A stretch of 64,000 nucleotides of DNA from an alpha proteobacterium SCGC AAA536-K22 (GCA_000421325.1 ATWQ01000007.1:1-64000); one strand, 5' to 3'; counted from the stretch's first letter, positions 9,359-18,503 are shown. Notes: generated by a model not told the origin, from the sequence alone. Translations and numbers: made by a program.

Positions 9359-10337
9359 TTAGTTTTTCCTGCAAAAAAGAATTGAAGATTGCTTTATCTT
9401 TTACGTCTAATTCCATCTTTATTAGTAGAGTATTTATCAAATTTTTATTATCAATAATTTTAACATAATCTTTTTCTGTAGTAATTAGTTTTAAGTTTTG
9501 GCTATTTGCTTCTTTTATTAATTTATCAACATCCTCATTTTTATATTCGTAATGATCGGGAAAGGATTTCGTAGATGTAACATTAAAGCCATTCTCCTTC
9601 AGTGTTTCATAAAATTTATTTGAATTTGCCAGTCCGCAAAATGCTAAAAGTCTATCATTTTTAAATTTTGGTGGCTTTATAGTTTTAACTTTTGAATTAA
9701 AGACAGTTTTATTATAGATATTGTTAAAATCAATTTCTCTATTATTTCCAGTTAGTACAATAGCATCAATTCTCGAAAGACCTTGATTTACTGGTTCTCT
9801 TAATGGTCCTGCTGGAATACAGAATTCATTTCCAAATTCTAAATTCTTATCAACTAGCAAAAATTTAATATCTTGCATTAATTGATAGTTTTGAAGACCA
9901 TCATCCATTATAATTACATTAAAATTTTCTTCACATTTCTCAATTAATTTAGCCCCAAGAGATCTATCCTTTGAGACAAAGGTTGGACCGATATTTTTCA
10001 ATAATAGTGCTTCATCTCCAATATCTTTAAAGCTATGTGTATCTTTTACTTTTATGGGTCCTCTGAGCAGTCCTCCATATCCTCTTGTTAAAAAAACTGG
10101 CTTATACCCTAATTTTTTTAAAACTTTATAGACATAAATTGCAAATGGAGTTTTCCCTGTGCCACCAATAGTAAGGTTTCCAATGCAAATTACTTTTAAC
10201 CTTGATTTATATCTTGTTGTTAAAACATTTTTAAATAATGAAATTAAAATCCACAATATTGATAAAGGAAAAAAAAGAATGCTTTGCATTTTTGAAGATA
10301 AATTTTTTTTATACCAAAATTTTGGGGCCTCAATCAT
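9351..10337 (-). CDS. lpxK: Tetraacyldisaccharide 4'-kinase
   Basis: Phosphorylates the 4' position of the lipid A disaccharide with ATP at the inner-membrane face. The P-loop GGTGKT is at residues 58-63, following the typical CIGNLTI. The segment KPVFLTRGYGG and IIMDDGLQNYQL are further LpxK signatures, and an N-terminal membrane-associated helix (residues 18-38) is present. The length is 328. It starts 2 bases after the waaA stop and overlaps lpxL by 8 bases. Confidence 0.95.
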   Translation of the reverse strand: MIEAPKFWYKKNLSSKMQSILFFPLSILWILISLFKNVLTTRYKSRLKVICIGNLTIGGTGKTPFAIYVYKVLKKLGYKPVFLTRGYGGLLRGPIKVKDTHSFKDIGDEALLLKNIGPTFVSKDRSLGAKLIEKCEENFNVIIMDDGLQNYQLMQDIKFLLVDKNLEFGNEFCIPAGPLREPVNQGLSRIDAIVLTGNNREIDFNNIYNKTVFNSKVKTIKPPKFKNDRLLAFCGLANSNKFYETLKENGFNVTSTKSFPDHYEYKNEDVDKLIKEANSQNLKLITTEKDYVKIIDNKNLINTLLIKMELDVKDKAIFNSFLQEKLNG

Positions 10338-10339
10338 AT

Positions 10340-11659
10340 TTAAGCAACATCTTGTTTATTACTTTTATTTAATAGTTCAAGTAAATGAATACTTGCTTCG
10401 TCTGCACGTTGTTGAGCATAACCAGATGCTATTAAGCTATTTTTTCCCATATCCTCTAGACGATCATTATTCCCAATCAACTCAGTAATGTTATTAAGAA
10501 AATTTTCATTCATCTTAGGTCCTTTTTCTATCTGTATTGCTCCACCAGACCAAACAAGATCTTTTATTTGAGCGTTACATTTTTCTGAATGAGGCCCCAT
10601 TATTACTGGCTTGCCAAATTGAGAGGCTTCTGAAGGACTATGACCTCCAACTGGAACCATAGATCCTGCCACATAAACTAAATCAGCCACTTCAATAAGA
10701 GAACCCATTTCGCCCATTGTATCTGACAAGTAAAACTGGTCATTTTTAGACGGGTAGTCTCCTTTACTTCTACATTTTATATCAAATCCTGCTGATTTTA
10801 CTCTATTTTGTATACTCACACTTCGATTTATATGCCGAGGTGCAATGATTATTAAAATATTATCTTGGGCATTTTTTCTTAATAGATCAGCTAATTTAAT
10901 CATTAACTCTTCTTCTCCTGGATGAGTAGAAGAAGCTAATATAACTTTCTTTTTTAGTAGGTTCTTTTTTAAATTTATTATGTAACTTTGGTTGACTGGT
11001 GGTTTTTCAGCAATAGATTTTAAGCTAGTTAAACTCTTAACATTCTTAGCACCTAATTTTTTGAAGAGTGCTTCTTGTTTTGGATCTACCGCTAAAACAT
11101 CTGTTACTTTTCCAAAAATTTTCTTTGCTAAAAAAAAACCCAATCCAGTCCAGAAACGAGCAGATTTATCAGACATTTGAGATGATGCTAATACGGTTGG
11201 AATTTTTGTGTTTGCAGTTAAGTAAATTAAATTGGGCCAAAAATCTGACTCTAAAAAAACTGCCATGTTAGGTTTCCAATGTCCTAAAAAATTAGATACA
11301 AATTCAGGATGATCATAGGGGTGATATTGGTGAATTGCAGGCAAACCTTTTTTTATTTTATCTTTAATAAGTTTTGCTGCTGAAAGTGTATTTGTAGTTA
11401 ATAAAAAAAATTCTTTTTTATTAGTTCCATAACCGCTTTTACTCATAGAGTTAGCTAATGCCAGTGCTGCAACTGACTCACCTACACTAGTGCCATGTAA
11501 CCATACAAGAGTTCCATATGGTCTATTATTTTTTGAAACTCCAAATCTTTCATTAATTCTATGTATATCTTCCTTTCCTTTTTTTTGGCGCCGTTCTAAA
11601 TAGCTAGGTAAAATAAATTTTACCATTCCCCATAAAAAATTATATATGGTAAGTGACAT
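10340..11659 (-). CDS. waaA: 3-deoxy-D-manno-octulosonic acid (Kdo) transferase
   Basis: Adds Kdo residues from CMP-Kdo to lipid IVA. The N-terminal membrane helix is followed by the GT30 signature LVWLHGTSVGE and VFLESDFWPNLI. The C-terminal nucleotide-sugar region includes APRHINR, YVAGSMVPVGGHSPSEAS and FGKPVIMGPH. The length of 439 is normal. It lies between the DUF374 acyltransferase (29 bases upstream) and lpxK (2 bases downstream). The order DUF374-waaA-lpxK-lpxL recurs in alphaproteobacteria. Confidence 0.96.
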   Translation of the reverse strand: MSLTIYNFLWGMVKFILPSYLERRQKKGKEDIHRINERFGVSKNNRPYGTLVWLHGTSVGESVAALALANSMSKSGYGTNKKEFFLLTTNTLSAAKLIKDKIKKGLPAIHQYHPYDHPEFVSNFLGHWKPNMAVFLESDFWPNLIYLTANTKIPTVLASSQMSDKSARFWTGLGFFLAKKIFGKVTDVLAVDPKQEALFKKLGAKNVKSLTSLKSIAEKPPVNQSYIINLKKNLLKKKVILASSTHPGEEELMIKLADLLRKNAQDNILIIIAPRHINRSVSIQNRVKSAGFDIKCRSKGDYPSKNDQFYLSDTMGEMGSLIEVADLVYVAGSMVPVGGHSPSEASQFGKPVIMGPHSEKCNAQIKDLVWSGGAIQIEKGPKMNENFLNNITELIGNNDRLEDMGKNSLIASGYAQQRADEASIHLLELLNKSNKQDVA

Positions 11660-11688
11660 TTAATATCCCATTAAATTCTTAAATTAAT

Positions 11689-12360
11689 TCAGTTAACTCT
11701 ATTTTCTACTCGCTGTGTTAGACGTTTGATTTCATTTTCAAGATTTTGTCTTACAAATTCTAATTCTTCTTCATTAATTTTTTTTTTAACATTTATTGGT
11801 TTACCAAAACTATATACACCTTTGGAGAAAGGGTACGGAATAACAAAACTATCCCATGAATTAATAAGCTTGAACTTATTTGTAGCCCAAACTAGTGGAA
11901 TTATAGATGTGTCTGTTATTTGAGCCAACTTAATTATACCTTCTTTTACGTTTTCTTTTGGTCCTTTGGGGCCATCTGGTGTAATTGCAATGCTTTCGCC
12001 TAATTCTATACATTTAACCATTTTTCTAAAAGCTTGCATCCCTCCTTTTTTAGAGGACCCTAATATAACATTCATTCCAAGATACTTGAATGCTACAGAA
12101 GTAACCATGCCATCAGAATGACTCGATTGAAGTGCATTAATAATTCTGTTTCTTGGCAAAAGATGAGGTCCTAAAAATAATCTATTATGCCAACAACAAA
12201 AAATATATTTTTTGTCACTTTTAAATATATTTGATTTTTCATTCTCAACTAAATATTCCCACTTAATTGAGCGTGATATCAAACTTGTTATAGAATAAAA
12301 TAAAAAACCTATTAATTTTTGACCAATATTAGTTTTGCTAAAACGTTTTATAATACGCAT
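11689..12360 (-). CDS. Lysophospholipid acyltransferase-like protein, DUF374 family
   Basis: The 223 residues match the DUF374 group: FCCWHNRLFLGP (residues 54-65) containing the acyltransferase-like histidine, then SSHSDGMVTSVA, GSSKKGGMQAFRKM and TPDGPKGP. An N-terminal hydrophobic segment may anchor it in the membrane. It is the first gene of the lipid A operon and is therefore probably an envelope-lipid acyltransferase, but its substrate is unknown. The start MRIIKRF is 141 bases from the divergent ABC exporter. Confidence 0.8.
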   Translation of the reverse strand: MRIIKRFSKTNIGQKLIGFLFYSITSLISRSIKWEYLVENEKSNIFKSDKKYIFCCWHNRLFLGPHLLPRNRIINALQSSHSDGMVTSVAFKYLGMNVILGSSKKGGMQAFRKMVKCIELGESIAITPDGPKGPKENVKEGIIKLAQITDTSIIPLVWATNKFKLINSWDSFVIPYPFSKGVYSFGKPINVKKKINEEELEFVRQNLENEIKRLTQRVENRVN

Positions 12361-12501
12361 TTATTGATCCATACTGTTGATAAATAAAGTAAATAAAATT
12401 TAAATCAAAATTACACAAAACAAAATAACTATATATATCTAATTTATATTATAAGTTATTAATAGATTAATATTAAAGTAGATTAATATGAAAATTATCA
12501 A
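12361..12501. promoter_or_regulatory. Divergent promoter region with an 11-bp direct repeat
   Basis: This spacer separates the lipid A operon (minus) from the MsbA-like exporter (plus). It is almost pure A/T. The sequence TAGATTAATAT occurs twice, at 12463-12473 and 12479-12489, with a period of 16 bases. I see no confident -35/-10 pair or terminator. Confidence 0.3.
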
Positions 12502-14244
12502 ATGATTACTGATGTTAATAAAGTAATAATTAAAAATTTTTGGAATGATTTTGTATCAGGATATAAATTTGATATCATTACGGCCTTCTTTTTATTAGTT
12601 TTAGTTGCCGCTACGGCTTCAGTTTACCCATATCTAATACAACTTGTCTTTGATGGTTTGTTAGATGATAAAAATAATAACTGGTTAATATTACCTATGG
12701 TTATCGCGCTTGTCGCGGTAATTAGAGGAATAGCAATGTTTTTTCAAATAAAACAAGTATCTAAAATCTCTTTATCCATTTCAGTTGATATTCAAAAAAA
12801 ACTAAGTAGGCATTTAATAAATACTGACCTAGTGGAACTTAATAAATTTTCATCAGGAAACCATGTTTCTAGAATAATGAATGACGTTAATTTAATTAGA
12901 GACGGTTTTGAGAGAAGTATAAATAATTTAATCAGAGACACTTTAACAATAATTGCACTAATGTCTTATCTCATTTGGTTAGATTGGCTTTTGTCTATAT
13001 TGGTATTTGTTATATATCCTATCGCTCTTCGACCAATTTTTAGAATTGGAAAAAAACAGAAAATAATAGCAACAACCCTTCAAGAGCAAATGGAGACCGT
13101 TACTTCAACGTTAACAGAAATGTTGCAGGGTATAAGAATGGTAAAATCATATAATTTGGAAAATATGGAAATAAAAAGGTCTGAAGGTGTTTTAAACAAC
13201 CTTTTTTCTAAAATGTTTAACCTTGTAATTGGAAGAGCAAAAATATTGCCTGTTTTAGAGATTTTAGGAGGTGTTGTAGCTGCTTGTGTTATTGGTTTAG
13301 CAAGTTATAGAGTATCTTTAGGAGAGCTTTCACCAGGAAGTGTGGTAGGCTACGTTACTGCTTTACTAATGATCGCACAGCCTGCGAGAGCTCTGGGAAC
13401 CTTTAATACTGTTCTTCAAGAGGCTCTGTCTGCGCTAGGAAGAATATATTTACAATTAAGTATTTCTCCTAAAGTCAATAGTTTGTCCTCTGCACCTAAT
13501 TTAAAAATTTTAAAAAACAAAGCTCCAACAATTATTTTTAAAAATGTAAGTTTTTCTTATAATAAAAAATTAAATGTTTTAGATAACATAAATTTCTCTG
13601 TGGATGCAGGATCAAAAGTGGCTTTAGTAGGTCAGAGCGGAGCAGGGAAATCCTCAATAATTAATCTTATTTCAAGGTTTTATGACCCAGCATCTGGAGA
13701 AATTTCTATCAATCAACAAAATATCAAAGATTTAAATATAAATTCGCTCAGAAATAATATCGCACTAGTTAGCCAAGACACAATTATATATAACAAAAGT
13801 TTTCTAGATAATATTAAATTTGGAAACTTAAAAGCTACCGATAAAAAAATTAAAGAAGCTGCTAAAAATGCAGGAATTCACGATTTTATAAGTTCTTCTT
13901 TAAACGGTTATAAAACCATTGTTGGGGAGGGTGGAAATAATTTATCTGGAGGTCAGAAACAGCGTTTATCTATTGCAAGAGCAATACTCAAAGATGCGCC
14001 AATATTACTTCTGGATGAAGCGACAAGTTCTCTTGACGCTGAGACTGAAAATGAGATTAATAAGGCATTAGAGAAATTAACAAAAAATAAAACTACTATT
14101 ACTGTTGCTCATAAATTAACTAATATTGTAAATTCTGATAAGATAATTTTGTTTAATAAAGGTAAGGTAGTTGACATTGGTAACCACGAAGAATTGATTA
14201 AAAAGTCATCATTGTATAAAAAATTATATAATGTTGGGAATTAA
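12502..14244 (+). CDS. msbA: ABC exporter, MsbA-like (probable lipid A or lipid flippase)
   Basis: A half-transporter with an N-terminal six-helix membrane domain (about residues 20-320) and a C-terminal ATPase. Walker A GQSGAGKSS is at 377-385, the signature LSGGQ at 481-485, and Walker B ILLLDE at 501-506. The length of 580 is that of MsbA. Its position, divergent from the DUF374-waaA-lpxK-lpxL operon, supports a role in flipping lipid A or phospholipid across the inner membrane. MsbA-type exporters are hard to distinguish from drug exporters by sequence alone, so the substrate is inferred from context. The start has no strong ribosome binding site. Confidence 0.85.
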   Translation: MITDVNKVIIKNFWNDFVSGYKFDIITAFFLLVLVAATASVYPYLIQLVFDGLLDDKNNNWLILPMVIALVAVIRGIAMFFQIKQVSKISLSISVDIQKKLSRHLINTDLVELNKFSSGNHVSRIMNDVNLIRDGFERSINNLIRDTLTIIALMSYLIWLDWLLSILVFVIYPIALRPIFRIGKKQKIIATTLQEQMETVTSTLTEMLQGIRMVKSYNLENMEIKRSEGVLNNLFSKMFNLVIGRAKILPVLEILGGVVAACVIGLASYRVSLGELSPGSVVGYVTALLMIAQPARALGTFNTVLQEALSALGRIYLQLSISPKVNSLSSAPNLKILKNKAPTIIFKNVSFSYNKKLNVLDNINFSVDAGSKVALVGQSGAGKSSIINLISRFYDPASGEISINQQNIKDLNINSLRNNIALVSQDTIIYNKSFLDNIKFGNLKATDKKIKEAAKNAGIHDFISSSLNGYKTIVGEGGNNLSGGQKQRLSIARAILKDAPILLLDEATSSLDAETENEINKALEKLTKNKTTITVAHKLTNIVNSDKIILFNKGKVVDIGNHEELIKKSSLYKKLYNVGN

Positions 14245-14252
14245 ATTAAGAA

Positions 14253-14912
14253 TTATTCTCTTCTCAAAATATCATCTAAAAATCTATTAACCCACCACAC
14301 GGATCTAAAACTATTTTCCAACTTTTTAGGGTTATATTTGTTTTTTGCCCAATCCATGAATTTGACTTTGTTTCTTTTATAATCAATAGAATAATTTTCA
14401 ACAAAAGAATCCAAAACTCCTGGTTTTGCCCATTTTATGTGTAAATATTTCCATGAAAGTTGTTTCTTAGCAATCTCTGGATCCTGTTTTTTATAAATAA
14501 GCATATATAAGGCACACATTATACCAGCTCTGTCAGCACCTGATTTACAATGTATTAAAGCTGGATATTGAATACTATTAAACAATTTTTCAGCCTTGAG
14601 AATCATTTCTTTTTCAGGTGCGGCACGTGATCTGGCTCTAAAATCGATTAAATTGATGTTATGTTTACTACATGCCTCATTTTCCAACAACCAACCACCA
14701 TCTTTTCTAACTCCCCTCAGATTTACAATAGTTTTAATACCAAGTTTACTATAATCTCTTATCCTTGACGGAGTTGGCATGTTACTTCTATATAGGTTTT
14801 CATCAACTTTATGAAAATTATTATAGCACAATCTTAAAAATCCATGATCTTTGATAATCATGTCAAACCAAGCTAAAAATCTATTGAATTTAAATTGTAC
14901 TTCTGTCTTCAA
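14253..14912 (-). CDS. Tyrosine/dual-specificity phosphatase family protein
   Basis: The CX5R phosphatase loop is seen as HCKSGADR (Cys122 to Arg128), and an upstream segment KTIVNLRGVRKDGGW resembles the general acid/fold region of small bacterial protein tyrosine phosphatases. No signal peptide or membrane segment is visible, so it is probably cytoplasmic. It follows pmbA by 4 bases on the same strand and converges with the ABC exporter, 8 bases apart. The substrate is unknown; a protein, sugar or lipid phosphate is possible. Confidence 0.75.
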   Translation of the reverse strand: MKTEVQFKFNRFLAWFDMIIKDHGFLRLCYNNFHKVDENLYRSNMPTPSRIRDYSKLGIKTIVNLRGVRKDGGWLLENEACSKHNINLIDFRARSRAAPEKEMILKAEKLFNSIQYPALIHCKSGADRAGIMCALYMLIYKKQDPEIAKKQLSWKYLHIKWAKPGVLDSFVENYSIDYKRNKVKFMDWAKNKYNPKKLENSFRSVWWVNRFLDDILRRE

Positions 14913-14916
14913 TTAA

Positions 14917-16275
14917 CTAGTTTCCTGCAATAGTCATTCCTTCAATGAGTAAAGTTGGGCAATTTATAGAATGAGAATAATCAATATCATTTGCAGGTTG
15001 AAGCGTTTTGAACATTTCTTTTAAATTACCTGCAATTGTAGCTTCAGTTATTGGGTTTGAAAATTCACCATTTTTTATCCAAAAGCCACTAGCCCCTCGA
15101 CTATAATCACCTGTAATCATTGATACACTGCTGCCAATCATGTCAGTTACGTAAAATCCGTCAATTACATTTGATATTAATTTTTCTGGAGTAACTTCAC
15201 CTGGCATCAAAATCAAATTAGAAATACCTGGAGCAGGAGGCCCACTAATACCTCTTTTTGCATTTCCTGTCGGTGCCATATTTAGTTGTTTTGCTGAGGA
15301 CAAATCTAACAGCCATTGTTGAAGGACACCTTCACTTATTAATAAATTTTTTGAAGACCCCAAACCTTCTCCATCAAATAATCTCGAAGCTAGACCTCTT
15401 TTAAGGAATGGATCATCAACAAGATTAATAGATTTATTTGCTACTTGTTGGTTTAGCATGTCTTTTAAAAAACTTGTTTTTCGTGCTATGGAAGATCCGT
15501 TGATTGCAGAGGCAAAATGACTTGCTATAGACCTTGATACTCTAGGATCAAATATAACTGGATATTTACCTGTCACAGGTTTTTTTGCTCCCATTCTCGC
15601 TAATGTTTTTTTTGCAGCTTCAAGACCAATCTTTTTTGAATTTGTAAGATCCTCTCCAAAGACTTTTGAAGAGTAATCATAGTCTCTTTCCATTTTTCCA
15701 TCTTTTTCGGCGATCACAACAACTGAGACGCTATGATTAGATTTTTTTGAATTTCCAAAAAAACCATTGGATGTCATTAAAAGTGTTTCCCCTTCACCCC
15801 AAGAGGCGTCTGCTCCATCACTATTAGTTATGCCTTTGATACTTAAAGCGGCGTCTTCAACTTCAGAAGCTCTATCTCTAATAATATCTATGCTTGGCTC
15901 AACATCGTCATAGCTATCAATAATAGCTTCATTATTTAATGGGAATCTATGAAGTAGTTCTTTATCAGCAATAAAACTGAAATCATCTTGGGGAGCAATT
16001 TTAGCCATCTCAACAGCTCTTTTTGCAACATCTTTAATAGCGCTCTCAGAATTTTCATTTGTTGAAACTGAGGCGATTTTATTTTCTACAAATACGCGTA
16101 AGCCAGTATCAAAATCTTCATATCTTTCTATATTTTCATCTTTACCCAATCTTCTTGTAAGTGAAACACCTCTACTTCTTGATAAAACGCAATCGGCTGC
16201 CGTTGCTCCATTTGATATGGCTGTATCTATTAAAAGGTTCATTATATCTTTATCATTGAGTTTTTGTGCACACAT
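14917..16275 (-). CDS. pmbA: TldE/PmbA family protein, partner of TldD
   Basis: PmbA (TldE) forms a heterodimeric metalloprotease with TldD, which degrades unfolded peptides and matures some modified peptides. The 452 residues show the family landmarks SRSRGVSLTRR, a central VIFDPRVSRS and the C-terminal TGDYSRGASGFWI and IAGNLKEMF. As expected for TldE, there is no HExxxH; that motif is in TldD, encoded separately at 26951-28414. The gene is divergent from argC and followed by the phosphatase gene. Confidence 0.93.
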   Translation of the reverse strand: MCAQKLNDKDIMNLLIDTAISNGATAADCVLSRSRGVSLTRRLGKDENIERYEDFDTGLRVFVENKIASVSTNENSESAIKDVAKRAVEMAKIAPQDDFSFIADKELLHRFPLNNEAIIDSYDDVEPSIDIIRDRASEVEDAALSIKGITNSDGADASWGEGETLLMTSNGFFGNSKKSNHSVSVVVIAEKDGKMERDYDYSSKVFGEDLTNSKKIGLEAAKKTLARMGAKKPVTGKYPVIFDPRVSRSIASHFASAINGSSIARKTSFLKDMLNQQVANKSINLVDDPFLKRGLASRLFDGEGLGSSKNLLISEGVLQQWLLDLSSAKQLNMAPTGNAKRGISGPPAPGISNLILMPGEVTPEKLISNVIDGFYVTDMIGSSVSMITGDYSRGASGFWIKNGEFSNPITEATIAGNLKEMFKTLQPANDIDYSHSINCPTLLIEGMTIAGN

Positions 16276-16383
16276 TAAAAATAAGTCCTATAAAAAATAA
16301 AAAATTACAAAAAAAGTTGTTCTTGAGTTATTAATATAATGTTTAAGTTGTTACAATGTTTATGAGTATTAAAAAAGGTTAAA

Positions 16384-17328
16384 ATGAAAAAGAATGTCTT
16401 TATAGATGGTGAAGTTGGAACTACTGGATTACAAGTTCATGAAAAATTAAAAAAACACCCTAATATTAATATCTTGTCTGTCAATCAAGATAAAAGAAAA
16501 GATCTAGATTATAAAAAAGAAATGTTCAAAGCATCAGATGTGTCTTTCTTGTGTTTACCTGATGATGGCGCAATTGAAGCTGTTGAAATTGCAAATCAAC
16601 TAGGAAATAAATCTCCAATAATTATTGATGCTTCAACAGCTCATAGGACAAAACCAGATTGGGCTTACGGCCTTCCAGAATTAGGCTCAGACTTTAGAAA
16701 AAAGTTATTGCACTCTAAACGTATTGCTGCACCTGGATGTTATTCTACTGGTGCAAATGTGATATTAAAGCCACTTTTAGAAAATAAAGTTATCAGTCAT
16801 CAAAATCCAATTATTATCAATGCTGTAAGTGGTTATTCTGGAGGAGGAAAGGCATTGATAAATTACTTTGAAGCAAAAGATCATGAGCCTTTTTTTAATT
16901 ATGGATTAAAATTAAATCATAAGCATTTACCCGAAATAATGTATCATAATAATTTAGACTTAACCCCAATTTTTAGTCCTTCTGTTGGAGATTTCATTCA
17001 AGGAATGATTGTATCAATACCAATACATTTCAATTGGTTTAAAAGGAAAGTCAATACTCAAATAGTGCAGTCATTAATGGAAGATTTTTATTCAGGCGCA
17101 AATTTTATAAAAGTTTTAAAAAAGGATGAAGGAATTAGCGCTCAGGGTTATTTTAGGCCGGATAATTTAGTTGGTACTAATAACTTAGAAATAAGTATTT
17201 TTGGAAATGATGATAATAATCAATTAATAATATCATCAAGGTTAGATAATCTAGGTAAGGGAGCTTCTGGAGCGGCTATTCAATGTATGAATATAGCTCT
17301 GGGGTTTAATGAAACTCTCGGTTTATAA
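16384..17328 (+). CDS. argC: N-acetyl-gamma-glutamyl-phosphate reductase, short type
   Basis: Reduces N-acetylglutamyl phosphate to the semialdehyde with NADPH in arginine synthesis. The start MKKNVFIDGEVGTTGLQ is the nucleotide-binding segment of the shorter (type 2) ArgC. The active-site cysteine is Cys119 in APGCYSTGAN. The segment NAVSGYSGGGKALI is conserved. The length of 314 fits the type-2 group. It is followed closely by an uncharacterised gene on the same strand, possibly co-transcribed. Confidence 0.96.
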   Translation: MKKNVFIDGEVGTTGLQVHEKLKKHPNINILSVNQDKRKDLDYKKEMFKASDVSFLCLPDDGAIEAVEIANQLGNKSPIIIDASTAHRTKPDWAYGLPELGSDFRKKLLHSKRIAAPGCYSTGANVILKPLLENKVISHQNPIIINAVSGYSGGGKALINYFEAKDHEPFFNYGLKLNHKHLPEIMYHNNLDLTPIFSPSVGDFIQGMIVSIPIHFNWFKRKVNTQIVQSLMEDFYSGANFIKVLKKDEGISAQGYFRPDNLVGTNNLEISIFGNDDNNQLIISSRLDNLGKGASGAAIQCMNIALGFNETLGL

Positions 17329-17350
17329 ATATTTAGGTAACATATTTAAA

Positions 17351-18126
17351 ATGGGAAAAAAATTATAGAAAAAAGTGAAATATTATTTCCTAATTTATCT
17401 TTTTACAATAGAGCTGTAAGTTACCCATATTTTGCTCCTGATTATTCGTTTTCCTTTTATAAGGGTAAATTTGTAAAAGGAATTTGTCTTGATTTAGATA
17501 AAAGAATACCTATTTTGTCAGTTGGATCTAACAGGTCACCATATCAATTAAAAAAAAAGTTTTCGTTGGATCAAGACATATGTGTTACCCCAGCTACATT
17601 GTATGACTCAGATATAGTTTATGCAGCGTCTTTATCAGCTTATGGATCAATGCCTGCCACACAATGGCCTTGTAAAGGGAGTAAAGTTGAACTTAACGTA
17701 TTATGGCTTAATGAAAGTCAATTGGACATAATGCACTTAAGTGAGGCCTTGGGAGTTGCTTATAATTTTGTAAAATTGAAATTAGGAACAGTAAAAATTA
17801 AGGAATTTGAGTGGCATAAGGAAATATATGGCTATGCTTCAATACCAGGTGTGTTTCCATTTAATAAAAATATTCCAAAAAGACTGTCAGCTTTAAATGC
17901 TAAAAATACTAAACTAGAAGGTATTTATGAAAGTGAAGCACTTATTTATCTAAAAAATTATTTAGATGTTAAAAATAAAAACTTATTAGAATGGCTAGAA
18001 AAAGTAATAAATGAAAAAAATTATAGGCTTGGAATACACGAGATACTTAAAACTAAAGCTATTAAACCTCAAAATCCTAACTGGGAGGTACTTGAAACAA
18101 GTTTAAAAGGTGAATTGATTATTTAA
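17351..18126 (+). CDS. Conserved-looking protein of unknown function, 5' end disrupted or non-AUG start
   Basis: The clear reading frame runs to 18126, with a TTG at 17515 as its first standard start codon. However, the same frame is open back to 17350 and reads like protein (LSFYNRAVSYPYFAPDYSF, then KGKFVKGICLDLDKRIPILS), so the gene probably begins earlier. An ATG at 17351 would join this frame if the A7 run at 17356-17362 had one more A; as written it stops after five codons. The core contains SVGSNRSP, SLSAYGSMPATQWP and a C-terminal acidic/lysine-rich part. The GSN loop recalls gamma-glutamylcyclotransferase-type folds, but I do not assign a function. It follows argC by 22 bases. Confidence 0.7.
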
Positions 18127-18340
18127 CTACCTAACTATTAGGAATATTAGCCGATTAAATGTATAAATTATAACTATTATTAAAAAAATGAACTAGATAG
18201 GAAGCATTATTTTTATTTCAGTTATTTACAGAAGAATTATCTATCTTATTGATAGTTAAAAACATAAATCAGTTAAAAATAAGAAATACACCCTACTTAT
18301 AAGCCATATATTTATAAATATAGTCTTTTTAAAATTATAA

Positions 18341-18355
18341 TGATAATTATTATCA
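18341..18355. promoter_or_regulatory. Fur-type operator, exact 7-1-7 palindrome
   Basis: The bases TGATAAT-T-ATTATCA form a perfect 7-1-7 inverted repeat identical to the published Fur 7-1-7 core (TGATAATnATTATCA). Taken over 19 bases (18336-18354), the site matches the classical Fur box GATAATGATAATCATTATC at 17 positions. It lies 183 bases before the proteorhodopsin ATG and about 100 bases before the predicted -35. Binding by a Fur/Mur-family protein is inferred. Confidence 0.6.
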
Positions 18356-18458
18356 ATAAATAAATCATTTAAAATCAGTATGTTAACAAAAAAGTCAAAA
18401 AAAAAACGTATTTTATTAACTTTTATTTGTTGCCTAACTTTAAATTCCAATTTATTGT

Positions 18459-18503
18459 TTGCCTAATTATGCTAATTTTGCATAGAATCTAGCAGTTGCT
18501 AGA
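18459..18503 (+). promoter_or_regulatory. Candidate proteorhodopsin promoter with palindromic operator
   Basis: A -35-like TTGCCT (18459-18464) and -10-like TAGAAT (18483-18488) are separated by 18 bases, with a TG just upstream of the -10. Immediately downstream, TCTAGCA-GT-TGCTAGA (18488-18503) is a perfect 7-2-7 inverted repeat that would cover the transcription start. Such placement suits a repressor site. The binding factor is unknown, and the promoter is a sequence-only prediction. Confidence 0.45.

Noticed and set aside
18256-18450. Minus-strand 64-codon frame in the proteorhodopsin upstream region
   Set aside because: It is Phe/Ile/Asn-rich with no motif, lacks a good ribosome binding site and crosses the Fur-type box; typical of chance frames in AT-rich DNA.
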